Under the pieces are notes generated by a model, which worked only from the letters and a program-made list of their open reading frames with translations, had not been told where the DNA came from and ran no database searches. From contig NW_025064924.1 of the NCBI RefSeq assembly GCF_019112545.1, positions 101,552 through 165,551 of the forward strand: 64,000 bases of DNA. The letters run 5' to 3'. The DNA is from Guyanagaster necrorhizus. Its lineage: Eukaryota; Basidiomycota; Agaricomycetes; Agaricales; Physalacriaceae. Below are positions 11,663 to 23,693 of this stretch, piece by piece. Each line of letters begins with the position of its first letter. The first letter of the stretch is position 1. A program made the translations under genes and the position numbers.

Positions 11663-13221
11663 GAATGGATGGTGGGGAGGTACGCCGGAAAGGTGGGGCT
11701 CAGGAACTGGAATAGATAGGCAGCGTCCCCTTTTGAAGGAAACGCGGGGTGAATATTATGAACAAGCCGCAAACACGTGGGAGGATTCGTTGGTGGCTAA
11801 TGGTATGGTGGAACAATCGAGGTAGAACAGGGAAGCTCGCAACATGGCGACTATATCAAAGTTGGATGAGCCAAATGGTAAAAATGGAAACACGAGGCCG
11901 TTCCTTTGGAGCTGGTCTGATGAACTGGGTCGAGCCACCCCGGACCTTTTGTTACATTCCATCACAGACGAGATTCATATGGGTCTAGCTGAATCTAGTA
12001 AAAAGTCACTTCGACTACTCAGTGCACACAGTGAAGAGCGTGACCGCTGATGGACTTTGTCGATAGCGGAGAGAGCGCGTCGGATATGACCTAGGCTCTC
12101 CATTCCACCGGCTTTCATCGTCCTTTGTAAAGCGCTATGGGACCGGATGAATCGGAACAAAGCTCAAGGCGGAAACAATGTGCCTACGTGTAGGCAATCT
12201 CGAGGGACTTCCGAGAGCGACTCCTGCCAAAGCGCAAGATCATATGGGAAAGACTGTCGGTGCTTGCCCATCAGAATGAACCAGTGCCGATGGACAAACG
12301 TGAGAGTGCGTTTATGTATTTTGCGAACCGAAAACTGGGTCCAGAAGACGGTTCTACGAATCTGAACGTTTTAATACGATGCTGAGAGATATTGAATTGT
12401 CAGGGCTTCACATCATACTCTCATAATGATAACGATTAATCGCTTGCTTCGAAATCCATACCCAATGAAGCGACGTTGCTAAATTTGCCTCGTCTTTGGG
12501 TTAAGCGCTTGTTCTGCAACCGGATAGCACATTGAAGCTTGTAGGAGAAACTTCAAAGCATGAAAAGGTAAAGCAGTAGAACTGGATCTTCTTCGCATGA
12601 TAGGCTGAAAATGCCGGCTTTCAGTCAACGTAATCCTAGAAGACGGATGTTACCCTGACTGGCTCGCTCCTGTCACCGTACAATGTCATGCCTAAGGAAA
12701 TCGCGTGTACGGAAGCCGGCGACCCTGGCCATCTTGAGAACGACTGAACCCAGTATCGCAGTATTCTTCAAGATAGGGTGAATGTTTTTCGATACCCCGC
12801 TGCTTCGTGTCAGTAGGACGTCGCACGGGTCTTCTTGTATCATCTCCTTGCGGCAGTATTAGAACACATTTGAGACGTGCTTTGCTGCAAGAGACATATC
12901 AGAATGCCGGAGATGCAATATCGGATCACAAGACGTACCACGTCCTGCTGCTCCGAGCTCGCTGACCATCCATCGCCACCGATAATCGTGACCATTGAGG
13001 CACACGCTTGGAAGAGCTTCACATATGAGGAATATTCGAATTAAAAACCAATATTGACGATATTCTGCCCGGCATGGTGAGGCACGAGAGACGACCGTGA
13101 TGAGCAGTGTGTCGGAAAATACGTGTCATTGCCACGTGCAGCTACTGGCCTCCCTATCCAGCTCAATTTCGACATCCACTGCCTTCGTCCTTTCCACCAT
13201 TATTCTCTTTATTTCCTCATA
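11663..13221. other. Region without a recognised gene
   Basis: Contains the promoter of RING1 on the left and of Sec61 beta on the right. Several open frames exist on both strands, none with matching splice sites or a known motif. A CACGTG E-box lies at about 13133, roughly 85 bases before the Sec61 beta start. Confidence 0.35.
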
Positions 13222-13670
13222 ATGGTATGGAGTATTCTCTTGAATACTCTGGCTACGATGCTGAAATACCCTACCAGTCGGATTCAGACTCACCCAAGAC
13301 AAACGGCAAGGCCACGACCGTAGCAAAACCGCCTGGCGCCCAGATTCGGTACGCTGAATGCGACATGTTCGTGTGCTAACGTAGACTCACCCTCTCGAAG
13401 GCGCCGAGCAAACAACTCACAAGTATCAAGACCCAATTCGACTCGTGCGGCAGGCGCTGGTGGATCCTCCAATACGATGTTGAAGCTCTACACGGACGAC
13501 TCTCCTGGACTGAGAGTGTGAGTAATCGCCCGTTCTTCTGTTGGCCGTCATGTCTGACGATGAATACCTCCAGAGATCCATTCATCGTGCTTATGTTGTC
13601 GATAGCATTTATTGCCTCCATTTTTTTCCTTCACATCTCGGCGAAAGTCATCCGTCTATTCACCAAGTAA
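13222..13670 (+). CDS. sbh1: Protein transport protein Sec61 subunit beta
   Basis: Beta subunit of the Sec61 ER translocon, a small tail-anchored protein. Four exons give 95 residues: ATG alone (13222-13224), 13278-13348, 13401-13517 and 13574-13670. Conserved blocks are PPGAQIRRRANN, STRAAGAGGSSNTMLKLY and DDSPGLRVDP. A single C-terminal membrane helix follows (FIVLMLSIAFIASIFF), then HISAKVIRLFTK. The first exon being just ATG is inferred: the ATG is followed by GTATGG and a CCAG acceptor leads to SDSDSPKTNGK, giving the usual short acidic N-terminus. A nearby ATG at 13227 reads through instead (MEYSLEYSGYDA) and is the alternative. The second intron ends at the AG of CTCGAAG, which alone keeps the frame, with GCTAAC as branch site. 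Confidence 0.93.
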
Positions 13671-15593
13671 TCGTATTATTCGGAGGGGCTGGTAAAGGGC
13701 CACTATGTACCGAGACCGACCACCCTGTTGTATCCCAAAACGTACTTGTCCGACCGTTTATACCACACCTTTTGCCGCGGATTCATGGAACCCTCTGACC
13801 CTGGGGTATCATAATGAAACCGTCCGAAATGAAGCCTAGCCACACGACCAAGATAACAACATTTACTCTCAAGACCGCAGGAATTATCACAATTTTCCCT
13901 TTTTTTCCGGATAGACAGTTCGAATATTCGCTAGGACGCGCGCAATTTCATCGGTAAAAATTACGCATCAGACCTTTCCATTATTGAAGCCACTTATCGC
14001 CTCTGCTTAGACTTGCTATCACCTACGTCTTGTCAAGTCAAGGGTACCTCACTGCTGTCGTCATCACATATGCACATCTCATCTCATCTCATCTCATGCA
14101 CCTATACAACTCTTCTAGATAACGATCTGTTAAGGCCCACCCACATACACGTCATTTCGTATCCACCACGGGTGATGTTGGGGGTTCAAACCCACGAGAA
14201 CGCGCATAGGACAAAGCCGCCCAAGGTTCGACTGATAGTAAGTGCCTTTTCTCGTCATGTTACCTCTCCTTACTCACCTACATGAATAGTGCGTGTCCAC
14301 TAGAATCATCTCCGCTTGAGTTCGCTACCCCACCTTACCGTACAGATGCCGGGTCAACCGTTAATAACCAAATCTTTGGCTTTGCGACTTTGGGTCCACC
14401 GCAGAGAAAATTTTCTTCTTTCCGTCTTCCTTACCTCGTGTGTATTGCTGAATCGGAAGCCTCATATCATCCTTCGAAAGTGTGTAAACCAGGCGTCTGA
14501 TAACATGCGTATGCAGCATGTCTGGACGTTATGATCACCCACAACCATTCTTGATATCTTAGGAATAGCTCAAGCATAAAAAGCACTCTCCGAGAAGAAA
14601 GGTCGGCGCTAACGGCCGAAAAAGAACACACCAAAACGCGGTATACACGTTGCGTTGATTCTTGAGCTGGTTTACTTCTGACGTGGCAGTGCCGCGGTGG
14701 GAAATAGGGTAGACGAGAGCTGTGAAAAATGCAGTCTGAGAGAATGCTGGAAGGAGTTAAGCGAAGGGCGGCGCAGGGGTAGAATATTTCTTCCCAAGGT
14801 CGAAGCAGTGTCGATCCGTGAATGTGGAAAGAAGATGTGTGATTGGAGGATGGTGGTTTCGATGAAATATTAATGAACTAGCGAAGCTTGGGATGAAATG
14901 AAGCGACAGCAGGCATTTTCCCGACAAGAGGAGCGGATTATCTCGCGTTAATCCTCATCAGAGGTTCTGATTACTGGGCGGTCGTATAGCAGGAACCATC
15001 ACCGTGCGGAGCGCAGGGTTAAGAAGCACCAATCCTTTCATCCAGGACTATGGTTATCAGATCTAAGCAAAGCAAAGGTACGTTAAACCACCTTTGGATC
15101 TCTAGCAGGCTGTGAGACAGCAATCCGCCAATCGTATCGTGAACGCCGTTCCCTCATGCCTTATGTATCTGTCAACACCCGGGAAACCAGAAGTTATTCA
15201 CCCACCACAAGGATCCTTCCGAAGGTACAGGTGGACCCATGGGGTCCGAAGCCTCGCGGGAGACCCTGAGTAGCCGAAAGGTTGAACATGGGAACGACGA
15301 GCATCCGAGGGCGCACGTAATGTAATTCACTACAGAGCTATAAGATTTATAATAGCGAACGACGGAGTCTATCAAGAAATAAGGTGATACCAATGACCTA
15401 TGGAACTGCATGCAATGGGTTGTTTTTCCCACTCTCAATTAGTATAGTTCGCGACCTTCCAACGCCCAACAATTGACCACGTTAGATTTCAGAGCCAAGC
15501 ACCAAAGGTGATATGCTCTATGCCTCCTCAGCCCGGTCCTCCACCAAATCCGAGCTCTACAATGACAAACGAATGAATCCAACATCATCTGCT
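13671..15593. other. Long region without a recognised gene
   Basis: No supported gene. A short microsatellite of four ATCTC units lies at about 14076-14096. Frames around 14013-14534 lack splice support. The right end is the 3' side of the antiporter gene. Confidence 0.35.
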
Positions 15594-17681
15594 TTAGGTC
15601 GTAACACTGACTTTGCCTCCGGCGATAACCCGATAACCAGCCCCAAGCAACCACTTGGGCACATCTTGCACCGAGGAGTCGATTGCACTTGAAAAAATCT
15701 TGCCAAACGAAAAGAACGGAATGGACAGTCCATCTGAAATTTGCTATATTTGACTATAGCTGAACCAAAGACACGCCACACTCACGTATGATTATACTGC
15801 CTAGCACCACAAAGGAGACGATTGGCTGCAGCGTAGCCGCCAACAGCTCTTGCTGATTCTGCGGAGGATATTGAGGCTCCGGCAATCTCGTCAAGGCAAG
15901 CGTGGAAATGAAAATAGCGCCGACTCCCATCTGCCAAAGCCACAGTTTTTTAAAAAAACAGTTCAGAACTAAATCGTGAAACACACAGGCCCTATAGCAC
16001 CAGTCAGAACATTAAACCAGGTCCAAAGGCCAACACGTACCAAAATGTCCAACAAAGAGCGCTTCCCGCCACGACTTAATCTCGGGTATCCATCTGTACA
16101 ACACTAACAGTGAAGGAACCCTTCTCAACACCAGTACCACGATGAAAAGCACCATTAGTCTTCCAGATGTAACCCCCAGCAATGGGTTGTCAAATGCTCC
16201 AAACCTTAGCCACGCCCCAATATACACAAAACACCCGCAGTTCAGCACCAGATCTATGACGGACGCGAACGCCTCGCCTTCAACCTGCACATTAAAATCT
16301 CCATCCCACGACACAGCCGTGCCTAGATATCATATTTCAGTGACGTTACATCAAAGATGAAATTCAGAACACATACCGGCAGCAAACGCGGCGAGTAAAT
16401 CGTCACATCCCACGGTAGTCGCAATCCCGACCGTAAAGAACGTCAAGGCAAGGTACTGCGCAATATAGGACTCTTGGTCAATGTAGCCTTTTTGCAGTGA
16501 TCTCTTCATCAGCCAGGAGAACGTTAGACCTACGGACTTGGTCAACGGAATCCAACATTGCATAATGAGAAACAGGACCCAGTATGGCACCCAAGGCAAC
16601 GCCAAAAGCTACTCCGTCTGAGCGTCAGGTTAATCATAATCTCAATGGATATCAAGACGGAAAACATGCATAACCATTCAATGATTAGCCACTTCTCAAT
16701 GGCAACTCGTTTCGATGATTCAAGGGTAAGATAGATCGAAATCGACAAGAAAGGATACGCTTAAAGGGCCTCCCAATCAACTTGAAATCCATGTTCCAAT
16801 CGTGACCTACTCACCAAGCCCATCGTTCGTTGCAGCCTCTGCAGACAAAATGTGGCGGAGTTTGGCAGGGACATGCTTCAAAGCGAATTTACCTCCTACA
16901 AGGAATCAGCAAGCAGGTAAAATAAGAGAGAAAAGAGGTCTCTCACCGACGATAGCGGCGCATATAATAGGATCCGTTGGCGTAAGGCATGCTGCAATAG
17001 CCAAGCACGATACAAAATTCAAGTCACTGAAAAGGACCTGCAGAACACCTAGTGACATAAATCACCGACCCTAGCAATCAATGCCACACATACCCGCAAC
17101 AGTCACCCACCCAAAAGCCATAGTAGGCACGACCATCACGAGTAACCCCTTCGCGTGCCTTGCCACATAGTTTTTAGGCAGCTCGACGCCACTCGCAAAC
17201 AGCCCAATAGCCAACACAATTCGCATAACTTCGAGGGTGACTGTGTGGGATGCTCCCCAAGAGTGAGGGTCAAAAATACCCCAACCATACGGACCCACAA
17301 GAACACCAAAAGCTGTCCCAAGCACGACCTCGCTGATGAACAACTACAGGACAGCAGAAGTCAGAAAACAGTGCTAGCGAAGATTGAGGAGCCATACATA
17401 CCTTTTCTTTGACAAGCAGGGATATCAAGGAAAACTACGGACAAAATCAGTACGAGTGGTCAAGGTACATGAGAGAGATGAGCATACGGAAACCACAAAA
17501 CCTCCCAGAACTATGTACGCAAGACACGGTGCGGAGACCTGCAGATTGAGCTGATAACAGCTAAATCTAAGTAGGCGAAGAGTGGACTGACTTTGAAGAG
17601 TTCAGAGAGGTCGATGAAGCTCAGATTATCCAGTGCTGGTACCACCAGGGCTCTGGCAGCCCATTCGATAACGGGAACCAT
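15594..17681 (-). CDS. Na+(K+)/H+ antiporter, NHA1/Sod2-type (CPA family)
   Basis: A plasma-membrane exchanger that expels Na+ or K+ in return for protons. The start is MVPVIEWAARALVVPALDN. Exons then give VSAPCLAYIVLGGFVVS, SEVVLGTAFGVLVGPYGWG and GLFASGVELPKNY. The conserved core CLTPTDPIICAAIVGGKFA, with the paired acidic motif region, and AEAATNDGLG follow. Further helices include VAFGVALGAILG, GCDDLLAAFAAG and LLGVTSGRLMVLFIVVLVLR. The last exon has GLSIPFFSFGKIF and ends VIAGGKVSVTT at the stop. At least eight short introns are present. The protein is roughly 470 residues, like the short Sod2 form rather than the long-tailed yeast Nha1. It would act in salt and pH tolerance. Family membership is clear; ion preference is not. 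Confidence 0.87.
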
Positions 17682-18117
17682 GCTAATATCAGGTTAGATA
17701 GGCGCAGGCCTCGGGCTTTTAAACGGGGCCCTTGTTCTTCTAAGGCCATGGATTTAAGAGAAGTCTCGCAACAGCTTCCAAAGCAAGATTACCAGTTACC
17801 GTCTAACGTCCACCAAGCAATATGTAGGGGTATAGTCAAGGAGAGATTGGATATTGAATGGTGAATGCTACGGACAGCGAGTTTACCAAATGGGAAGTCA
17901 ACAGGTGTGATGATGATAGCTTAAGCCAAACGGTCTCTAGTTGGAATGTTGGGTTGATCATCAGTATCAAATCCAGAGTCTCGGTCCTCGAACTATGAAT
18001 GGTCGACCTTCACGCAATGTTGATGGGATATCAAGAGATGCATCCATAATAGGCTGACACTAGCTAGTCCAGCTCCAAGAACCAAGACTACCTTGGCAGG
18101 AAAAATTAAAGTTCTAC

Positions 18118-19002
18118 TCATTCATTCATTCTCGCACCGCATAAACAAGTGAAATACCACTCTCTATCCAATTCCTCGCAGCGCTTCTCGACGGGATCGT
18201 TCATGTCTTAGACATATAACTAATGCACCGCTCCTCTCCAGCCTCAATATTCCGGGGGGGTGGCATAAAACCGCATCGAACGTCCTTTCCGTTGTTTGCG
18301 GACATTAGGAGAACAATCTATAAGAAATTGAGTAAAGCCGACGGAGATAGAAACTACGCAACCAACCATGATCGCGAACCCTAGCATCTCACTATCTCCC
18401 GACGTGGACGTACCATACAACCCAAAGACATTCCCTATACTCGCCCACACGGTATCCACCGTCGCGTACGCATGAAAGACGGGCACCGCCTGCGCCGCCG
18501 TATGTAGGGACGCATACATCCGGATCTGAGAGTCAAGCTCGTTATCCTGCAGTTGGAGAAAATCTGTCCATTTGTCACCACCCATGTATCATTCGACGAT
18601 TACAGACGCGAGAAATCGTACGGTGTCAAGCTCCAGCTCTGTCAGAGGCTCCAGTATATAGCCCAAGCGACATCGAGGTCCTGCTTACTAGTAATCTCCT
18701 TCCTGGATCCAGGTTCCTTTGTTTTTTGCCCTTGAGCCAGTCCATCCACCGCAGCCTTCATTTTCCCCAGCAAGCCATCCCCATCCAGGCATCACGACAT
18801 ATCACAGAGCAGAACCATACTCCAGCACCGTCATATCGGATGTTCCAGGCGTAGCGGTCGCAGTCGAATGCATAGGAAAAGCAGTGACCGCAGACTTCTT
18901 TGCGAACTACGCGGTATATCACCGGAGCGTAAGGGATGAAAAGGTGTAGACGAGGGTATATTTTAGGACAGATGTCGTTGCGAATAGACCATAACGGGTT
19001 CA
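18118..19002 (-). pseudogene. Decayed SET-domain protein gene (Set6/SMYD-like)
   Basis: Pieces of a SET-domain lysine methyltransferase-like protein appear in order but in different frames. RYGLFATTSVLKYTLVYT (SET start) is near 18990. PYAPVIYRVVRKEVCGHCFS and GAGVWFCSVICRDAW (zinc-binding insert) follow. Then come LELDTVRFLASVIVE, IGNVFGLYGTSTSGDSEMLG, CSPNVRKQRKGRSMRFYAT, IEAGEERCISY, and a post-SET end with EELDREWYFTCLCGAR. A frame change is needed after KYTLVYT, and the region near 18600 breaks frame with a stop. A run of seven G (C on the coding strand) at about 18254-18260 shifts frame before the IEAGEE block, and a fourth change is needed after CISYM. Several independent lesions point to a pseudogene rather than a sequencing error. 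The upstream part of the SET domain may be intact in other strains. Confidence 0.7.
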
Positions 19003-19322
19003 GCTGGAACGATAAAATCAAGTAAAAACATACTTATTTAAATAGTTATTTACAGATGGCTTATCCATCCAGATTCAATCATCGTGTCAGTCTTTCGTCC
19101 TCTGATGCTGTGGACACCTCAGAAGCATTATAGAATATGTCCTAGGTAAGGCAGACTCAAATTTGTGGTACTGTTCACTGGCAGCTGAGTCCACTGTCTT
19201 CTAGTGTCGATTTCGAACGGTTCATTGTCGACATTATTAACGTTTCGTGATATGTATCTGTCAGGACAGACCTATCACATTAATCCAAGAAGCTCCTTAC
19301 CAATTTTGCCTCAGGATATGAG

Positions 19323-20780
19323 CGATTCGCTCACTATAATTTGCAGTGTGGCTCTTGTATCAAGTGCATTCTTGATATTATTCGAAGCCATGGATGACCC
19401 CCATGCAATCGTTGGCGGCGGTATTGTCAATCACTTGTACTTCTAGCAGCTTTCGGAATGCACAACGCCGATGGGACGAAGAATGCCAGTAGACTAAACA
19501 ACATCTCAACCAATCTTCTGTCCCTCTTTCAAGCTGGAGCTTTCTTCGGCGCCTTGGGTAGTGTTCCGATATCTTGTGATTCATTGTCTCGCGCTTCTTC
19601 TATTCGAAAAGTTCATTTTTGTATCAGCAAAGCTTGGCAGAAGGTATACTTTACTCGTATGTTCTCTGTTCTTCTGTATCGGGGCAGTATGTCTGTTTCT
19701 TGTTCCGTCGTTGTCGCATCTTTCAATATTGCGCATAGGTTCTGACGAATGTAGCCGCGTCCCATCAAATGGTCTCACCCTTGCTACGCAGGGCGAGTCA
19801 TCTCTGGTGTCGGAATAGGTGGGATATCGGCCGTAGCCCCAGTTTTTGTCTCCGAGTGTTCGCCCAAAGAAGTTCGAGGACGAATCAACGGGATGTTCCA
19901 GATCATGGTGGCCACTGGAGTTATGCTGTCCTACTTCATAAATTGCGCGTGTCTTCAAGTTGTCACCACTAGCGTCCACTAACAACGATACACCCGAAGA
20001 CGGTATCGGCACCCATTCCAGTGGCAGAACGTATGGAAAATCCTATTCGGGGTCCAGCTCGCGCCGTCTAGTATCATGACCTTCGGCTTGTTGACTATCA
20101 AGGCACCTATTCCTACGCACTGCTTGTACTGGATGTAGAGCTGACGAAGATCTTAATCCCAGGAATCGCCTCGTTGGCTCGCGTCAGTTAACCGAAAAGA
20201 TGGTGCCCTCAAGAACCTTGCCTAGCTGCGAAGACTTCCACCCACCTCTGAGCAAATCCTGCACGAGATGGCCGAAATCGATGCCGTTGCTGAGGAAGAG
20301 CGCTTGGCTCGCGAGGGTCTGCAGTGGAAAGAAGCATTTTTTGGTCTGGAGTATACGGCGTCGTCAAACTGGCATCCACGTTGTTGTTCGTCTTCTTCGG
20401 GGTTGAATGGCTTGACGAAAATTATCCCTAATCGTTTCTGCGTTTGGAATGGGTACATTGTTCTATATCGTTGGGGCATTTCTTAAGGCAAACCCACCAC
20501 CCTCGACCAGTCTTCGCCGTGTCAAAGACTAGTCCAGATATGGTCAGCAATCTGGGTTGGAAGCTTTTCATAATGTTTGCCACTGTAGAAATCTGTGCAA
20601 TGGGGCTATTTTCGATGTGCGTATTATCTCTATTCGCGTATTTCAATCTCTCTGCCGACGTAGTCAAAAAGTCTTATCCCAGAGACGAAGGGCCGTAGTC
20701 TTGAAGACATGGATGTCATATTCGGTGCCATTAGCAAGGAAGAGCGGAACAAGAATATTATCAGACAAGAGCACGATTAG
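19323..20780 (+). pseudogene. Decayed MFS sugar-porter gene
   Basis: Sugar-porter landmarks occur in order. GRRYTLLVCSLFFCIGAV is helix 2-3. GRVISGVGIGGISAVAPVF and VSECSPKEVRGRINGMFQI form the central R-G-R motif region. ESPRWLASVNRKDGALKNLA is the ESPRWL motif. Then come EILHEM-like and AEEERLAREGLQWKEAFFG segments, and finally PETKGRSLEDMDVIFGAISK with the stop after RQEHD. They are not joined in one frame. A single-base loss near 19443 shifts frame inside the first helices. An in-frame TAG sits at 20223-20225 just after ALKNLA, where family members carry Glu-Leu. The frame also shifts between the VEWLDENYP and AFGMGTLFYIVGAFLKAN segments. The C-terminal helices are incomplete. It was once a hexose or quinate-type transporter. 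Confidence 0.8.
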
Positions 20781-21721
20781 TCGACCGCTCTCATGCAAAC
20801 CACTCAGAATTTGCTGACTGGAAACATAGAACTTGAAGCGAGAAGGTCTGATCTTCAAAATACCCCAAATTACAACGGCCACAACGCGTGAAATTTGAAA
20901 TACACTCTGCTGTATGATAGCCTCCGATTATATGCAGCGCCTGCTTTTAAATATTTTTAATCAAAATGTCTGCGGGCTTTGATGATTGGGCAGACCACCC
21001 AGACTCGATAAATTATTGGTTCGAGGCCACATCTTTGCGTGAGGCAGATCGGCCACGATGATTAACACTCGCGCCGCCATCTCTCTGGGCGGGGGGTGGG
21101 AGCTTTCCTCCCTCGCTGATCTCAAAGTGTCTCCGACATCCATGCTTTTGGTCTTCCACCTTTTCAATGAACAACGCCAGTAGGGGGATGACTAGCACGG
21201 ACAATATAAGAGTCGGCCATGATTTTCGCAACTTCGGCAGAGCAGGCACTCTAGATGGGACATCTTCCCTAAGGGTACAGTCAATGGAGACGTATCCCTC
21301 GAAGAAACATGGAAGTATCAAGGCGAAATCCCTCTACCTTGTTTGGTGCATCACGGTGTGTGTTGAAAATCCCTTGGATACTACTAGATCTCGTACCCAT
21401 GTATCGAAACATTATTAGGATGATGAAGATGTAGGAACAGTTTGTAATAGTGTATCATGCAAGCAATCCTCTTTGAAACGTCAGGAACATGAGAAGAATT
21501 TGCCTGGAAACGAATATGAAGCAAGCGATTGAGCAGCTGTCGTTGCACTTCGGTCTGATTTCTAGGACTACGGGAAGAATAATCAACACCTACACAAACA
21601 CCCTATTCGTGTGCGGCTCTGAATTCTTTTTTTTTGGTGGTCTGATAGCTCGACTGTCATCCAAACGAAGTGCACAGACAATCCTACCACAAACCCGCTC
21701 TCTCCTCGTCTGCCTTTCTAC
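20781..21721. other. Region without a recognised gene
   Basis: Only short frames without splice support. A minus-strand stretch near 21013-21321 reads as a helix-like hydrophobic run (LILSVLVIPLLALFI), which may be a remnant of a membrane protein, but no family is recognised. Confidence 0.3.
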
Positions 21722-23024
21722 TTATCCGAACCATGTCGAGCTATCAAAAAACCGAAACTCCTTGGCTGGGCGTAATATTCCCCTCGCCTGGCACTTTGGT
21801 AACTTTTCCACGAAGCTTGTGATCCTGTGCCCCATCTTAATATAAGCTTGGGATCCGTCGTTGGGCTTCGAGTACCATCCAGGCTCTTGCCCAACAACAT
21901 CTTGGAGGTCAAAATACGTCTTGACGTAGGTTTTAATCTCCTTGAGCGCATGGAAGTAGGGATATTGGAGGATGTCATCGAGGTTCTCCCAATCTAGATT
22001 ATACGCGGAGAGATAAGAGACATCCAGCGTCTCTAGTGTGGGAGTCGAACAGTCTGATTCGGTGAGGCGTCTGAGGAAAGGAATGAGGTATTGGTCGTCG
22101 TCAATCCAGAATTCGATCCGCCGAAGATTGGGAATTCGGGTGAAGTCGATGAGTTTGAAGCAGGCATCTGCAAAAACTGGTTAGTAAGAAGACCAGCATA
22201 AGTATGTAGGGAAACTTACTAAGATCAACCCCGTTGTTAAGCAACCCTCCGGCCTGGATAGTGAACCCGAAATCCTCGAAATGCTCACCAGCGGATAACA
22301 GTAGCCGTCCAAATTCTTCAGCTAATGCTGGCTGGAAGTCATCAAAGTTCACGTAATGACACTTGAAAACTCGGAGAGTTGGACATGGTATCAGGGAACG
22401 TATAACACAAGGATTGGACACGTCATTGAGTGAGATGGTATGTAAATTGGGCGGCAGAGTGTGCTTGGGGTGCGGGCCATCTTCCTCCAAATCCTTAACC
22501 CGGAATCGTATAGTCTGCAAGAACAGCACTTCCAGCGCCGGGAAGGAAGCGATAAGAGCAAGAAGCTCTTCATCCGTCTCGAAAAGAACCATCCACAACC
22601 GGAGCTCAGTCACACTCTTGAATCTATGTCCAATACTCAATTTCTCCGCGTTGGTGAGTGTCCACCAGCCAACCCAGGTCACCGACAACTTCTGCACATG
22701 CGTAAAGACATCTGTAGGGCATCGAGTCAAGACGCCCTGGAACGCCCGGCCATCAAGCAGATCGCCTTCGAGACTGCCATGTCTGGTAACGGTATTCTGC
22801 GCAACATCAAGCTCACGTATATAACCTGAACCAAGGGTAGCATGTTGGCTCTCAAAAAGCTGGAAGAATGAATCTGCTGTGTCACGATAGAGTTTCACCT
22901 CGTGAAAGAGGTGAAAACGACTTTCAGGGATCCATGCGCGGCAGACGAGGGAGCATGCTAAGAGGGATGGTTTGGAGTCGTGGAGATGGTCGATGACGAG
23001 GTTACACAGTTCGGTGGGGAGCAT
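21722..23024 (-). CDS. F-box protein with leucine-rich-like C-terminus
   Basis: The N-terminus is an F-box: MLPTELCNLVIDHLHDSK, then LLACSLVCRAWIPESRFHLF, about residues 1-45. Such proteins link substrates to SCF ubiquitin ligases. The rest has spaced leucine/hydrophobic segments (ELRLWMVLFETDEELLALI, FPALEVLFLQT), typical of the many agaricomycete F-box proteins. An intron (donor GTAAGT after NNGVDL, acceptor TTTTTGCAG) joins in frame to NACFKLIDFTRIPNLRRIEF, and the protein ends at FDSSTWFG before TAA. The total is about 410 residues. A solo LTR inserted about 108 bases before the start, which could affect its expression. The substrate is unknown. Confidence 0.82.
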
Positions 23025-23131
23025 CGTTCACATGCAGAAATCCTATCAATGTGCTTCGTTAAAAGGATAGGCATTCACAGCTCCTTACACAGCCAGCACT
23101 GCCATCGTAGCATGACTTGGATAATACATAT

Positions 23132-23348
23132 TGTTGGGATTTTGCTGGAAAGTTCTAGAAAGGGCAATCCGGCATCATGCCGAGAGTTGATGAGTAAGCT
23201 CGAGAGAAAGAAAAAGTTGTAGTAAATTCTAGATATAAGTCTGGAGAGTATAAATACAAGCTCTGTAGGAGCTGTAGAATAAGGAGTTCATACCTTCTGG
23301 CCTTACCAGCCTGGAGTCTACCCTGCGCATCACCGAGGATTTCCAACA
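23132..23348 (+). mobile_element. Solo LTR, copy 2 (217 bp)
   Basis: Same family, length and orientation as the copy at 4248, with TGTTGG...CCAACA ends. It is flanked by a perfect 5-bp duplication CATAT (23127-23131 and 23349-23353). Only a few base differences from copy 1 are visible (for example CTCGAG for CCCGAG, ATATAAGTCTGG for ATACAAGCCTGG), suggesting recent insertion. It sits between the F-box gene's start and the next minus-strand gene. Confidence 0.88.
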
Positions 23349-23693
23349 CATATGACTCCCGGCGCCAGAGGCTAGAAGGCTGTGTTACATAACAGCATTG
23401 AATTCGTAGGTTTGATTGAACATAGAATAGACTGATAGGTATAATCAGTCTCAGTACGGCAACATCTGATATCAAACTCACATCAAGCGTTTCAACATAT
23501 TTCACAGAAAGGACGTACGAGTCCAACGTCGTATATTTTTGCCTTTCACTTTGATTTCTGAAAAACAAACGGACTTGAAGGTAGGCTGTTTGGACATATG
23601 CAATGCACCGCTAGCTGTCAAGCAGCACTGAGCACGTTATCTTCGAGCTCGCAAGAGCATAGCTATCAGGAGTGTGAGCCCAGGATAAATGAA

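Noticed and set aside
14076..14096. ATCTC microsatellite considered as a CRISPR-like or regulatory array
   Set aside because: Only four short units without spacers; an ordinary simple repeat, and CRISPR is not expected in a fungus.
14170..14215. tRNA-like GGGGGTTCAAACCC
   Set aside because: Stem pairing fails at the third pair and no D-arm or anticodon arm is evident.
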